A DNA stretch of 64,000 bases. Source: Candidatus Aegiribacteria sp. MLS_C (GTDB taxonomy: Bacteria > Fermentibacterota > Fermentibacteria > Fermentibacterales > JCC-6). The translations under genes and the position numbers were made by a program. The notes under the pieces are model-generated. The model worked only from the letters and a program-made list of their open reading frames with translations. It did no database searches and had not been told where the DNA came from. Below are positions 1 to 7,858 of the stretch, piece after piece; position 1 is the first letter of the stretch, and the number at the start of each line of letters is the position of its first letter. The stretch is taken from positions 248,001-312,000 of the forward strand of contig LQBI01000024.1 in assembly GCA_002030045.1 (NCBI GenBank), read 5' to 3'.

Positions 1-200
1 AACCTGCCGCTCAGGGGGAGGAGTTCCCAGAGTTCCAGGGGATCGGTCTCCAGGCTGTGGATGAACACATCTCCCCTGTCACCGTGCATCTCCCTCAACC
101 GTGCCGCAGCAACGTTCCCCGCGCCGTCGTCACCGGCAAGTGTATTGCCTACTCCAACGATGCAGAGGTCGTACCTCCCCTCCCGGGCACGCGGACCCAT
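1..200 (-). CDS. [NiFe]-hydrogenase maturation protease, 3' part cut by window edge
   Basis: The first 66 codons of a HyaD/HoxW/HycI-family endopeptidase are visible. This family removes the C-terminal tail of the [NiFe] large subunit once nickel is inserted. The family signature GVGNTLAGDDGAG lies at residues 16-28 and includes the acidic residues that probe the Ni site. The ATG overlaps the TAA of the upstream ferredoxin gene (TAATG), so it is translationally coupled as the last visible gene of the group 3 hydrogenase operon. The presumed substrate is the large subunit at 919-2328, which has a 27-residue tail after its last metal-binding motif. The remaining part of about 90 residues lies outside the window. 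Confidence 0.85.
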   Translation of the reverse strand, partial: MGPRAREGRYDLCIVGVGNTLAGDDGAGNVAAARLREMHGDRGDVFIHSLETDPLELWELLPLSGR

Positions 201-922
201 TATTTCGTGTACACCTCGACCTTGTAGGTACACTGGCTGTCGCCCGGAATCGACTCCTTGAGCTTCAGACGAGCGCTGCCCATCTTTCCCAGGTATCCGG
301 CCAGGTAGTTGTAGAAGAGTACGCACAGGTCTCCGCCCAGCTCTATGCCCTCCTCCTTGCAGAGTTCCCTTATGAAACACGTCCCGACCTTGATGTCCAG
401 TCCCGATGAACCGTCATAGTCCGGTTTCAGGTCCCATGCGGGAGCGAACTGCTTCACCGCCATGTCCAGGGCTTCCTGGAAATCCTCGGGGACCCTGTAC
501 CTCGGAAGCTGCGTCGCCAGTGTCATTCCGGCCATGGTGCCCACAGCCGGAAGACTGCCACCCAGTGTCTGCCTGAAGACGGACGCCACGGAAAGGAGCC
601 TAATTCCCAGGTCCTCCAGTGCGGCTTTCCTGTGCTCGTCGTCCGATGGAGCGTGAAGCAGCGGGATATCAATCCCCAGCCTGGAGGCCAGGCGTATGTT
701 CTCCTCGTCATGGTAGTGGTCCTCGGAGTGGACGATGTCCTCGTGGGTTATGGCCGATGCCGGGCAGATCTGGCTGCAGCTCAGACATCCGAAGCACTCC
801 TTCTCCCTCACGACCCTGGGGATACGTTTCTCCTCGTCGAACTCGAAGACGTCGGTGGGACATTCGTCGACGCAGAGAGAGCATCCGACGCAAGCTTCCT
901 CGTCGATCGCTATCCTGATCAT
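200..922 (-). CDS. Two-[4Fe-4S] ferredoxin fused to a V4R-like domain
   Basis: This 240-residue protein has two classic [4Fe-4S] motifs at the N-terminus (C11, C14, C17, C21 and C43, C46, C49, C53), so it should carry electrons to or from the adjacent hydrogenase. Residues about 85-235 form a second domain resembling V4R/ATC-hydrolase-like ligand-binding folds, with C182, C200 and C231. That domain is a diverged paralogue of the protein encoded at 3274-3762. I chose the ATG at 922 because it overlaps the large-subunit stop (ATGA) and starts just before the first cluster; a longer reading frame upstream has no family support. It probably docks on the small subunit, taking the place of a diaphorase. 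The function of the second domain is unknown. Confidence 0.8.
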   Translation of the reverse strand: MIRIAIDEEACVGCSLCVDECPTDVFEFDEEKRIPRVVREKECFGCLSCSQICPASAITHEDIVHSEDHYHDEENIRLASRLGIDIPLLHAPSDDEHRKAALEDLGIRLLSVASVFRQTLGGSLPAVGTMAGMTLATQLPRYRVPEDFQEALDMAVKQFAPAWDLKPDYDGSSGLDIKVGTCFIRELCKEEGIELGGDLCVLFYNYLAGYLGKMGSARLKLKESIPGDSQCTYKVEVYTK

Positions 923-2328
923 CCCTCTGCCCCCCTTCTCACGGTACTGAAGACCTTCCCGTCCTTTCTGAACTCCAGCTCCATCGGCATGCAGCCGGCG
1001 GCGTGGGTGGCGCAGGCAAGACAGGGATCGAAACACCTGAGGGCGAACTCCGCACTGTTCATGATGAGGTTCTCGTCCCCGGTCGGTTTGTAGTGCTTCG
1101 CAAGCGCCGTGATGGCATGATCGATTGCGTCGTAGTTGTTCTGAGTGGCGACGATGAGGTTGGCAGACAGTATCTTTCCATTGTCGTCAGCCTCGTAGTC
1201 GTGTATCAGGACTCCCCTGGGCGCTTCGATCATTCCGGTGAAACGGCCTCCTCCGGGCCCGGCTTCCACCCTTATGGGGCCGTCGCCGAGTTCGCTTCCG
1301 CAGATATCGGCGATTCTCTCTGCACAGTACATCATCTCTATCAGCCTCGCCCTGAGGTAGTCTATCGCCGAGAGCCTCGGGCTTCCGCCGGCCTTGAACT
1401 CCTCCAGGAGCCTGTCCGCTTCGGGCGTCGAGAAGTGTTCGTTGACGTTGAGCCTGGCCAGCGGACCAACGAAGTACTTCTTCTCCTCGCTCCCCGCCTT
1501 CAGCCTGACGGAGCGCATGTAGGAGCCCTGCATGGGGTGCTCGACCAGGTTGTCCGCGTACTCCACTGCGGTGAAGGTCCTCTCCTCTTTCCCGGAGGGA
1601 TCCACCACCCTGCAGACGTTCTCCATGAAGGTCACCCTGCCTCCGTCGGTGAGGGCCATGGAATGGAAGGGTACCTCGGCGACCTCGTTTATTTCAGCGA
1701 TGTTCTCCAGTTTCTTCAGCAGGACGTCGGACAGCTCCTTGATCAGACCGGCAGCCTCTACGCCCCACTGGCCCATCTTCACAACCTCTTCCGACTCCGG
1801 TCTGGAAGCCTGTCCCCCAGGGACCGAGGTGACCGGGTGCACACCCCTGCCGCCAACTATCTCAACGGTCTTCTGGCCGATGCTCCTGAGGCGCAGGATC
1901 TTCTTGACTATCTCCGGTGCCATTTTCAGAAGGGCAAGAACGTTGCGGTCCTGGGGTTTCGCCCCGATGCCCACCAGCACGTCGGGTCCAGTCAGAACGA
2001 AGGTGCTCAGCGAGTGGGAATGGAGTATGTGACCCATGTACATAAGCTCCCGCAGAAGTTTTGCATCGGCGGGGACCTTCACTCCCAGACCGTTCTCGAT
2101 GGAGGTCACCGAGACAAGGTGGTGGGCGGCGGGACAGACTCCGCAGATTCGGCCGGTTATCAGGGGGAGTTTGAACAGTTCCATACCCTCCAGGAGCTTC
2201 TCGAACCCGCGGATCTCAAGCACCTGCAGGTGGCCGCTCGTGATACCGCCGGAATCGTTCACGTCCAGCACTATCTTCGCGTGACCCTCTATCCTGGTCA
2301 CCGGATCCACGTAGATCTTCTCTTTCAT
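919..2328 (-). CDS. [NiFe]-hydrogenase large subunit, group 3 (MvhA/HydA-like)
   Basis: This is the catalytic subunit (469 aa) of a cytosolic group 3 [NiFe] hydrogenase, which interconverts H2 with protons and electrons. The nickel ligands are intact: RICGVC near the N-terminus (C62, C65) and DPCLACATH near the C-terminus (C436, C439, H442). A 27-residue tail follows His442 and would be removed by the maturation protease at 1-200. Three starts are stacked (TTG 2334, ATG 2331, ATG 2328). I prefer 2328 because AAGAGG lies six bases upstream. The small-subunit gene ends 37 bp upstream, and the stop overlaps the ferredoxin start. No HoxFU, HydBG or HdrABC partner gene is visible next to it, so the electron acceptor is uncertain. 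Confidence 0.93.
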   Translation of the reverse strand: MKEKIYVDPVTRIEGHAKIVLDVNDSGGITSGHLQVLEIRGFEKLLEGMELFKLPLITGRICGVCPAAHHLVSVTSIENGLGVKVPADAKLLRELMYMGHILHSHSLSTFVLTGPDVLVGIGAKPQDRNVLALLKMAPEIVKKILRLRSIGQKTVEIVGGRGVHPVTSVPGGQASRPESEEVVKMGQWGVEAAGLIKELSDVLLKKLENIAEINEVAEVPFHSMALTDGGRVTFMENVCRVVDPSGKEERTFTAVEYADNLVEHPMQGSYMRSVRLKAGSEEKKYFVGPLARLNVNEHFSTPEADRLLEEFKAGGSPRLSAIDYLRARLIEMMYCAERIADICGSELGDGPIRVEAGPGGGRFTGMIEAPRGVLIHDYEADDNGKILSANLIVATQNNYDAIDHAITALAKHYKPTGDENLIMNSAEFALRCFDPCLACATHAAGCMPMELEFRKDGKVFSTVRRGAEG

Positions 2329-2365
2329 CATCAACCTCTTAATCCAAACCCCGTTGTCAGACGGT

Positions 2366-3277
2366 TCACTTCCCGGCCCATTCCCTCATCTCCACGGTAG
2401 GCTTCTTGTAGATGACGGGAGACGATAGAGCATAGGCGTAGAAAGTCTTTGCTTCGCTCTCCATGTAGTCGATGATCTCCTGCTGGTCTATTCCGGTGAG
2501 CAGGTTCATCCTCCTGGCGATCATCGTCCTTATATCCAGATGGGGTTCGGTTATCAGGTCGACCGATGGGCCCGCACAGCCGGCGCAGGCCACTCCCTTG
2601 TTGGGACACTGGGCCTGGCAGCGGTCGAGTGTCACGGAACCCAGGCAGACCACACCCTGGCTCAGAAGGCATACATCCTCTTCGAGCGCCACGGAGACGC
2701 CTCTCTGGAGTTTGACACCCTCCCTCTTCTCCATTCTCCGCCTGCACGCGGAGCAGACGGTCCTGGCCTTCAACTCCGGTGCCTTGGCTCCGATCAGCGT
2801 CTTGAGAGCAAGCGCTATATAGTAGGGATGAGGGGGACAGCCGGGTACGTAGAAATCGACGTCCACCGCCTCGTCGATGGGGATGACGCTCTGCTCGAGT
2901 TCCGGGGCTCCCTCGGGCATGGCGCCGTCCCTGGAGGCTGTGACGGTGCCCTTGTAGATCTTGTCCAGAATCACACCCTTGCGGTAGAGCCAGCCGATCC
3001 CCGACGGGCCTCCATAGACCGCACAGGTTCCGAAGGCCACCAGCTTCTTGCAGCTCTCCCTCATCTTCATCAGACAGTGCCTGTCGTGTTCGCTCCTTAC
3101 GGCGCCCTCGACTATTCCCACGTCGGCTTCGGGATAACCCTTCTCGTCCATCAGGACGGGTATTCTGACGAACTCGACATCCTCCACGAGATTGAGGAGT
3201 TTCTCATGCAGGTCCACCATGGCAACATGGCAGCCCGAGCACCCCGACAGCCACTCGGTCGATATCCTGGTTTTCAT
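2366..3277 (-). CDS. [NiFe]-hydrogenase small subunit, group 3 (MvhG/HydD-like)
   Basis: This 303-residue electron-transfer subunit pairs with the large subunit downstream. The proximal cluster ligands are seen as WLSGCSGCH (C13, C16), GTCAVYGG and PGCPPHP. The C-terminal third is unusually Cys-rich (CSAC, then CLLSQGVVC, CQAQC and CAGCAG), which suggests additional medial and distal [4Fe-4S] clusters as in MvhG-type subunits. There is no Tat signal or membrane anchor, so it is cytosolic. The ATG at 3277 forms an ATGA overlap with the upstream V4R-like gene and lies immediately before the cluster motif; the frame is open far upstream but that part has no homologous look. Confidence 0.9.
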   Translation of the reverse strand: MKTRISTEWLSGCSGCHVAMVDLHEKLLNLVEDVEFVRIPVLMDEKGYPEADVGIVEGAVRSEHDRHCLMKMRESCKKLVAFGTCAVYGGPSGIGWLYRKGVILDKIYKGTVTASRDGAMPEGAPELEQSVIPIDEAVDVDFYVPGCPPHPYYIALALKTLIGAKAPELKARTVCSACRRRMEKREGVKLQRGVSVALEEDVCLLSQGVVCLGSVTLDRCQAQCPNKGVACAGCAGPSVDLITEPHLDIRTMIARRMNLLTGIDQQEIIDYMESEAKTFYAYALSSPVIYKKPTVEMREWAGK

Positions 3278-3762
3278 CCTTTGTCCTCCAGTATCATTTC
3301 CTTCAGGCATGCGTTGGGTCCGGCATGAAGGATCTCCAGATGGACTTTCTTGTCGGGCATGACCTTCTCCATGGCGCCCGCGAAGACGCCGTGGGCCATG
3401 TAGCAGAGTGATTCCTTCTGTTCGTGGGCGTAGCGGAACAGAGCGTTCCTGACCATGCAGGTATTGAATGTGAGGCGCATCACCTCTGTCCCGTCCCTGT
3501 TCTCGATCAGCTGGTCCCGCTCGCCCTTGAACGGCCGGAAGTCCCAGACTATGCCCCGCTTCTCCAGCGCCTGCCTCAGCAGCTCGACCGCCTTGACCGG
3601 ATCGTCGGTATGCTGAACGTCCTGCACCGCCTCCCGGCCGAACTTCTTGCCGGCCAGCATGCATATTGAATGGCTGCTCTGGCCCAGGTTCTTCTCCGAA
3701 GCGTGCGCCAGCGCACCCAGCAGATATGCCACTCCGTGAAGCCGATCCAGCATTTCTGCCAT
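3274..3762 (-). CDS. V4R-like accessory protein of the hydrogenase operon
   Basis: I do not recognise a named family, but this 162-residue protein has the layout of V4R/ATC-hydrolase-like domains: an N-terminal helical part, then a Cys-rich alpha/beta end. Three cysteines (C102, C120, C152) have spacings of 18 and 32. The domain at the C-terminus of the ferredoxin at 200-922 has cysteines spaced 18 and 31, plus matching WDFRP/WDLKP and AG dipeptides, so the two are paralogues. It starts with a strong AGGAGG site and overlaps the small-subunit start. It is the first gene of the hydrogenase block and follows the DnaA-like gene by 38 bp. Possible roles are ligand or redox sensing, or acting as a hydrogenase-specific chaperone; neither is shown. 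Confidence 0.65.
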   Translation of the reverse strand: MAEMLDRLHGVAYLLGALAHASEKNLGQSSHSICMLAGKKFGREAVQDVQHTDDPVKAVELLRQALEKRGIVWDFRPFKGERDQLIENRDGTEVMRLTFNTCMVRNALFRYAHEQKESLCYMAHGVFAGAMEKVMPDKKVHLEILHAGPNACLKEMILEDKG

Positions 3763-3800
3763 GTCGCCCTCCTAATCTGTTGTCCCTGAAAGGACGCCCG

Positions 3801-5300
3801 TCAAGGCCGAAGAGCCTTCATGGCCGATTCGAGCTTTCCCTGGTTCAGGAAATCCAGGGCGTTCCTCAGTTTTTCTATCTCCTTCGAATCGGTCCTCTTC
3901 TGCTGCAGCTGCTCTATCCGGTCGGCGACTGCCAGCTTCAGGGTCTCTATCTGGTTCTCCACCGACTGGGCGGACTCCACCATGGAACGGTACTTCTGGG
4001 TACCGGCCGCCGCCCCTCCCCCCCCTGTCTGTCCTGTCTCCTCCTCGAAGATGTGTTCGTCCGGTATCTCCGGAGGTTCCCGGCGGTCCTCGAGGTCCAT
4101 GGCCGGCATGCGAGCATCTGTCCGGTCCCGCTGCGTCTCAGCGACGTCCTCGGTTCCCGGTTCCGCAGTTACGGTTTCCTCGGGTTCCTGCGGCGAAGCA
4201 TCCGGCAGAACGGTTACGACCGGCTCCTCGGGTATAACCGCGGCATCCTCCTCATAACCCCCGGATGCTCCCCCGCGGTTCTCCTCGTCTATGTCGACAA
4301 CGATGTAAGGCGTGTGTGTGACGGAGGCGTGCTCGATCTCGGGAGCCTCGTGCACGTTAAGCTCCGAGGCTTTGGGCCGCGGCTGGTCCCTCCTGCTCAC
4401 CTGCATGAAGTTAAGTATATCCTTCACTATCTCGAGAGTTACTTCGTGGCCGGGTCCCAGCATCTGGGCCAGGACCATCCTTCCCGCAGCCTTCAGCTGC
4501 CTGACGTTCAGCTTCACGTTGGTCGCGATGTATTCGATTATCTCATCGTCAGTCTTTATCCCCGTCTGACTGAAAAGATTGCTCAGTATCTCCTTCCTGC
4601 CCTCCAGGTTCACTGTCTCCAGCTTGATCACCAGACCCGAAGTGAGCCTCGAGTAGAAAGAGGCGTCTATGTCCAGCAGTTCGCCGGGATGGACGTCGGA
4701 CGAGGTGATGATGCCGTGTTTCCCCCTGGGCATCCTGTTGATCACGGAAATGATGAACTTCTGGAACATCATGTCTCCCTGGGAGAACTGGATGTCATCG
4801 AGAAGAAGCAGGTCGAAGGTGGTTATCCAGTCCCGGAGTTCCCTTTCTATGCCGGCTTTCAGGCACTGCTGGTACTCGATGTGCAGGTCGACGGTGTTGA
4901 GGATGAGGGTACGTTTGTGCGTAGCCCTGGAGATAGCGGCCAGGAGATGCGTCTTCCCCTGCCCGGTATTCGCGTGCAGCATGACCGGAGTAATACTCTT
5001 CCAGACCCTGGGAATAAGTGCGATGGTGCGTGCTATCTCGGTGGCGTAGTAGTTCTCTTCGGTGGTCACGTAGTTGTTGAAGGTCATGTCCTCGGGGTAG
5101 GTGCTGACCAGGGTGGCCGCGAAGTCGTCGGTGCTGTGGAGCTGCTTTCCGGTCAGCCTTGGTACCGCCCCCACACCGCCTATTGCCTTGGCGAAGTTTA
5201 TGATCTCCCTGGCCACCTCCTCCCCTACGAGTCCCGAATCCGAACAGATCTCCAGGAATTCCTCGAAGTGCAATTCACTGAGGTGGTCCAGTTCCTTCAT
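3801..5300 (-). CDS. DnaA-like AAA+ ATPase lacking the DNA-binding domain
   Basis: This 499-residue protein matches DnaA domain III from about residue 71 (MTFNNYV) to about 290. Walker A is NTGQGKTHLL (111-120), Walker B is LLLLDDIQF (164-172), sensor 1 is TSSD (199-202), the box VII Arg-finger region is SRLTSGLV (217-224) and the sensor 2 region is NVRQLKAAGR (265-274). Instead of the helix-turn-helix domain IV there is a Pro/Glu-rich acidic linker (about 300-430) and a C-terminal coiled coil (about 440-499). The first 70 residues are a short helical region unlike DnaA domain I. It is therefore not the replication initiator, and more likely an ATP-driven oligomer acting with the roadblock/MglA proteins encoded 14 bp upstream. 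It probably reads through into the hydrogenase operon. Confidence 0.8.
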   Translation of the reverse strand: MKELDHLSELHFEEFLEICSDSGLVGEEVAREIINFAKAIGGVGAVPRLTGKQLHSTDDFAATLVSTYPEDMTFNNYVTTEENYYATEIARTIALIPRVWKSITPVMLHANTGQGKTHLLAAISRATHKRTLILNTVDLHIEYQQCLKAGIERELRDWITTFDLLLLDDIQFSQGDMMFQKFIISVINRMPRGKHGIITSSDVHPGELLDIDASFYSRLTSGLVIKLETVNLEGRKEILSNLFSQTGIKTDDEIIEYIATNVKLNVRQLKAAGRMVLAQMLGPGHEVTLEIVKDILNFMQVSRRDQPRPKASELNVHEAPEIEHASVTHTPYIVVDIDEENRGGASGGYEEDAAVIPEEPVVTVLPDASPQEPEETVTAEPGTEDVAETQRDRTDARMPAMDLEDRREPPEIPDEHIFEEETGQTGGGGAAAGTQKYRSMVESAQSVENQIETLKLAVADRIEQLQQKRTDSKEIEKLRNALDFLNQGKLESAMKALRP

Positions 5301-5314
5301 AGCCTCTACATCCG

Positions 5315-6007
5315 TTACTCTCCGCCAAGTTCACGTGTTATCCTGCCCAGCACCATGGAAAGTCTTCCCAGCTTGATCTCGGGTCCGGTGGCGATCACCA
5401 CGGTCTTCTCCGTATCGATCCCGGCTATGGCGAGGGAGACGCTGTCACCCTCGATGAAAGCCTTGCCCGTAAGACCTCCCGGATACTCCGCCACGAATCC
5501 CTTTACGGAGCCCATGAAAGGCTCCAGCATCTGCATGAATCTCTCATCGACCCCGGACCTGGCAAGGAGCTGTCCTTCAGGGGTCATCATGCATATGTAA
5601 CCTATGCCGGGAATGGTTCCCAGGAGCTGGTCCAGTTTCGAGGACAGCACCCTGTCGATCTCGACGGAGAGACCGGCAGAGCTTGCAACGCCATCCTTCT
5701 TCCTCTCGTCGCGTTCCTTCAGGGCCCACATCAGTATATGGTGGAGGTCCTCCTGAATACTTGTCTCATCGGGTTCTATACCGGATTCGAAACTGAACTG
5801 GCCCTCGCTCCAGTCGACTATGTCCACCAGCACGTCACGGCCCTTCTTCTTGCCGTAACGGGCATGGATGAGTTCGCCCTTTCGGTAGAAGAACTCGGCC
5901 TTGCCATCGATGGATATGACCGTGAGCAACCCCGTCTTGCGGCTGGAATTGGGGAACTGCAGGAGGGAGACGAAGCCGATGTCGCTCAGTGTCCCGTTAA
6001 TGGGCAT
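5315..6007 (-). CDS. PATAN (DUF4388) domain protein with roadblock/LC7-like C-terminus
   Basis: The 230-residue product starts with a PATAN/DUF4388 domain (about residues 5-80), recognisable by the 'G.L..I.F.SLLQ...SRKTG.L' opening and the later 'G.L.HA' and 'W.EG.F.F' segments. Residues about 113-225 look like a roadblock/LC7 fold, the type of domain that binds small GTPases and forms dimers. In Myxococcus and relatives such proteins act with MglA-like GTPases in polarity and signalling. The start has GAGGAA five bases upstream and sits 10 bp after the MglA-like gene, so it belongs to the same operon. A GTPase effector or GAP-like role is inferred from context. Confidence 0.75.
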   Translation of the reverse strand: MPINGTLSDIGFVSLLQFPNSSRKTGLLTVISIDGKAEFFYRKGELIHARYGKKKGRDVLVDIVDWSEGQFSFESGIEPDETSIQEDLHHILMWALKERDERKKDGVASSAGLSVEIDRVLSSKLDQLLGTIPGIGYICMMTPEGQLLARSGVDERFMQMLEPFMGSVKGFVAEYPGGLTGKAFIEGDSVSLAIAGIDTEKTVVIATGPEIKLGRLSMVLGRITRELGGE

Positions 6008-6017
6008 TCAGTTCCTC

Positions 6018-6602
6018 TCAAAGTATTCGAAAACGGTTGATTATCTCCTTGCTTATCAGCTGAAGGGTCCTCATTACGCCTCTGCCCTCGGTGGCTATGG
6101 ACTCAGTGACCGGTATGCCCTCGATGCCGAGTTCCTTCTCGAGGATCCCCAGTCTAAGCCTGGGATTGCAGTCCCTCTTGTTGTACTGCAGCACTACCGG
6201 GAAACCGTCGGGGTCGATTCCGTGGCTTACCAGGTTCTCGTTCATCAGCCTGTACATCTGGATGTTATCCTCGAGGCACTCGACCCTGGAATCGGCCACG
6301 AAGACGATGCCATCGGCTCCCTCGAGGATGATCCTCCTGCTGGCCTCGTAGTATATCTGCCCGGGTATGGTGTACAGGTGGAACTTGAGGGAGTAGCCCT
6401 GAACCGTCCCGAGGGATACCGGAAAGAAATCAAAGAAGAGCGTCCTTTCCTTCTCTGTGTCCAGCACCAGCATATCACCCTTGTACCTGTCCGTCAGCGT
6501 CCTGTGTATGAACAGAAGGTTCGTCGTCTTGCCGCTCATGCCCGGACCGAAGTACACTATCTTGAAGACGATCTGCTTCTCAGCCGGATCCAGATGAGGC
6601 AT
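6018..6602 (-). CDS. MglA-like small Ras-family GTPase
   Basis: This 194-residue GTPase has the P-loop GPGMSGKTTN near residues 19-28, the MglA-type TIPGQ in place of the usual DTAGQ at about 78-82, and NKRD for guanine specificity. The TxPGQ signature is diagnostic of the bacterial MglA family, which controls cell polarity and motility with a roadblock GAP (MglB). I chose the ATG at 6602 because the protein then aligns with MglA N-termini; TTG at 6617 and GTG at 6614 are possible. It overlaps the upstream roadblock gene by 23 bp and lies between two roadblock-containing genes, which are its likely regulators. Confidence 0.88.
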   Translation of the reverse strand: MPHLDPAEKQIVFKIVYFGPGMSGKTTNLLFIHRTLTDRYKGDMLVLDTEKERTLFFDFFPVSLGTVQGYSLKFHLYTIPGQIYYEASRRIILEGADGIVFVADSRVECLEDNIQMYRLMNENLVSHGIDPDGFPVVLQYNKRDCNPRLRLGILEKELGIEGIPVTESIATEGRGVMRTLQLISKEIINRFRIL

Positions 6603-7092
6603 CGTCCTCTTCACCAACCACGAAGATCCTGTCGATCAGGTTGAGAGCGTACTCCCGGAACTCGGGCACCGAAAGATCCTCCGCGTCCTCCTTCCTGGTC
6701 CTTTCCCTGTTCTCCAGTATCCTCAACAGGTCCGGTACTATGGACCTGGCCTCGTGTCTCACCCTGCCGATCCTTGTGTAGTCCTCGAAGACCACCACCA
6801 TCATGTACCTCTGGCCGATGAGGGAGATGTGAATGTGCCTCTTCTCGCCCTGCTGAAGAAGTATCGAGAACTGCTCCTCGCCTACTATGTTAGCCACTTC
6901 CCGGGTTGCAGCGAACATCCCAGCCACCAGGGCGGCCAGGGCGGTGGAGTTGAGGCTCTCGGTGCTTCCGGCCTTGCCAACGCACATGCCTTCCCTGCTG
7001 ATGAGAAGCGCCGTGACTGCCTCGGACCGCTCCACCAGACTGGACAGCAGTGTCGTGAGAGCCTGTGCATTACCGCTTCCGGGTAACTGCAT
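6580..7092 (-). CDS. Roadblock/LC7 domain protein (MglB-like)
   Basis: The 170-residue product has a roadblock/LC7 domain over about residues 5-120 (ALLISREGMCVGKAG, then a helix with AALVAGMFAATREV, then ILLQQGEKRHIHISLIG). A charged tail of about 50 residues follows. Roadblock proteins dimerise and bind Ras-like GTPases; MglB of this family stimulates MglA. The gene overlaps the MglA-like gene directly downstream, which supports a GTPase/GAP pair. The start has GAGAGGAT at suitable distance. The specific GAP activity is inferred. Confidence 0.82.
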   Translation of the reverse strand: MQLPGSGNAQALTTLLSSLVERSEAVTALLISREGMCVGKAGSTESLNSTALAALVAGMFAATREVANIVGEEQFSILLQQGEKRHIHISLIGQRYMMVVVFEDYTRIGRVRHEARSIVPDLLRILENRERTRKEDAEDLSVPEFREYALNLIDRIFVVGEEDDASSGSG

Positions 7093-7115
7093 TCGATCCT
7101 CTCTCGTTCTTTCGA

Positions 7116-7469
7116 TCAGAGGGCGGCTTCGAGCTTGGGTACGCTTCTCCTGACCTGAAGACGGATACCGCCGAGGTTCGCGTCCTTGACGGCCACGATG
7201 GCCAGCAGTGCGTCCCGGCCGAGTGCCGTCATCATGACTATTCCACCCTTGTACTCCATCATGGCCTGGTCCATCTCCTCCAGACCCAGTTCACGTCCCA
7301 CGCTCTCGGCGGAACCCATGCCGGTGGACACCATAGCGCCGATAGCCTCGGTGTCGGAGGATCCCGCGGAGGCCGCATCGATGACAAATCCATCACGGCC
7401 GACGCATACGGCCACATCTATGCCGCTCACCTCGACGAGTCCTTCAAGGATCTTGTGGAGTTCTTCCAT
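7116..7469 (-). CDS. Roadblock/LC7 domain protein, compact form
   Basis: This 117-residue protein is a stand-alone roadblock domain: VCVGRDGFVIDAAS opening strand pair, central helix AIGAMVSTGMGSAESVGREL, then MMEYKGGIVMMTAL and IVAVKDANLGGIR strands. The reading frame extends 22 codons upstream, but ATG 7469 has an AGGAA site six bases before it and begins exactly at the expected first helix (MEELHKILEG). It is the first gene of the roadblock-MglA-PATAN-DnaA-like operon and stands 23 bp from the second roadblock gene. Two different roadblock proteins suggest either a heterodimer or separate partners for one GTPase. Confidence 0.82.
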   Translation of the reverse strand: MEELHKILEGLVEVSGIDVAVCVGRDGFVIDAASAGSSDTEAIGAMVSTGMGSAESVGRELGLEEMDQAMMEYKGGIVMMTALGRDALLAIVAVKDANLGGIRLQVRRSVPKLEAAL

Positions 7470-7858
7470 TTTGCTTCCTTTCCGTAGTTGTACCGAGCAA
7501 GCCTGCTCTGTAAGAGAACCTTTCGTACATTCCACAATTCAGTGTACATATTCTTCACAGCCGGGGGTTGAATGTCCAGTGCCTCCAGCAGCCCGATTGA
7601 AGCGCCCGGGCAGTCGGTGTACCCAATTCGGGGTCTAGCCTTCTCCCTTTTCCTGAGTATAGTAATGAAAGCTGAGAATGAATCTCGAAGCAGCGCTGAA
7701 ACGACAGGAGGCTTATTTACGTACAAATTCCCGAACAGCAGTATGATGCGCTTTTCAGGGAGTTTGCGCCGGAATAATCGATTCATGTTGTTTGAAGAGC
7801 AGGCAAGCGCCTGCGCAGGACCGTTCCCGGTACACCAGCTGAATATGGAGGTTGCAGC
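7470..7858. other. Intergenic region of lower GC, divergent leader
   Basis: About 390 bp between the divergent roadblock operon and the outer-membrane protein gene, visibly less GC-rich than its neighbours. A 119-codon frame on the minus strand (7427-7786) fills much of it but overlaps the roadblock start by 43 bp, has mixed codon use and no recognisable family, so I do not call it a gene with confidence. A TATACT (minus strand, about 7656-7661) could be a -10 box, but no matching -35 was found. The promoters of both flanking genes should lie here. Confidence 0.5.

Noticed and set aside
1003-2400. 465-codon plus-strand frame opposite the group 3 large subunit
   Set aside because: It is the antisense shadow of a clearly conserved gene in GC-rich DNA; no motifs and biased composition (His/Val/Arg-rich).
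3801-5300. Replication initiator dnaA and nearby origin
   Set aside because: Domain IV (DNA-binding) is missing and no cluster of DnaA boxes was noticed nearby.
3666-5600. 644-codon plus-strand frame opposite the DnaA-like and PATAN genes
   Set aside because: It runs antisense across three genes with strong family motifs and has no recognisable domain.
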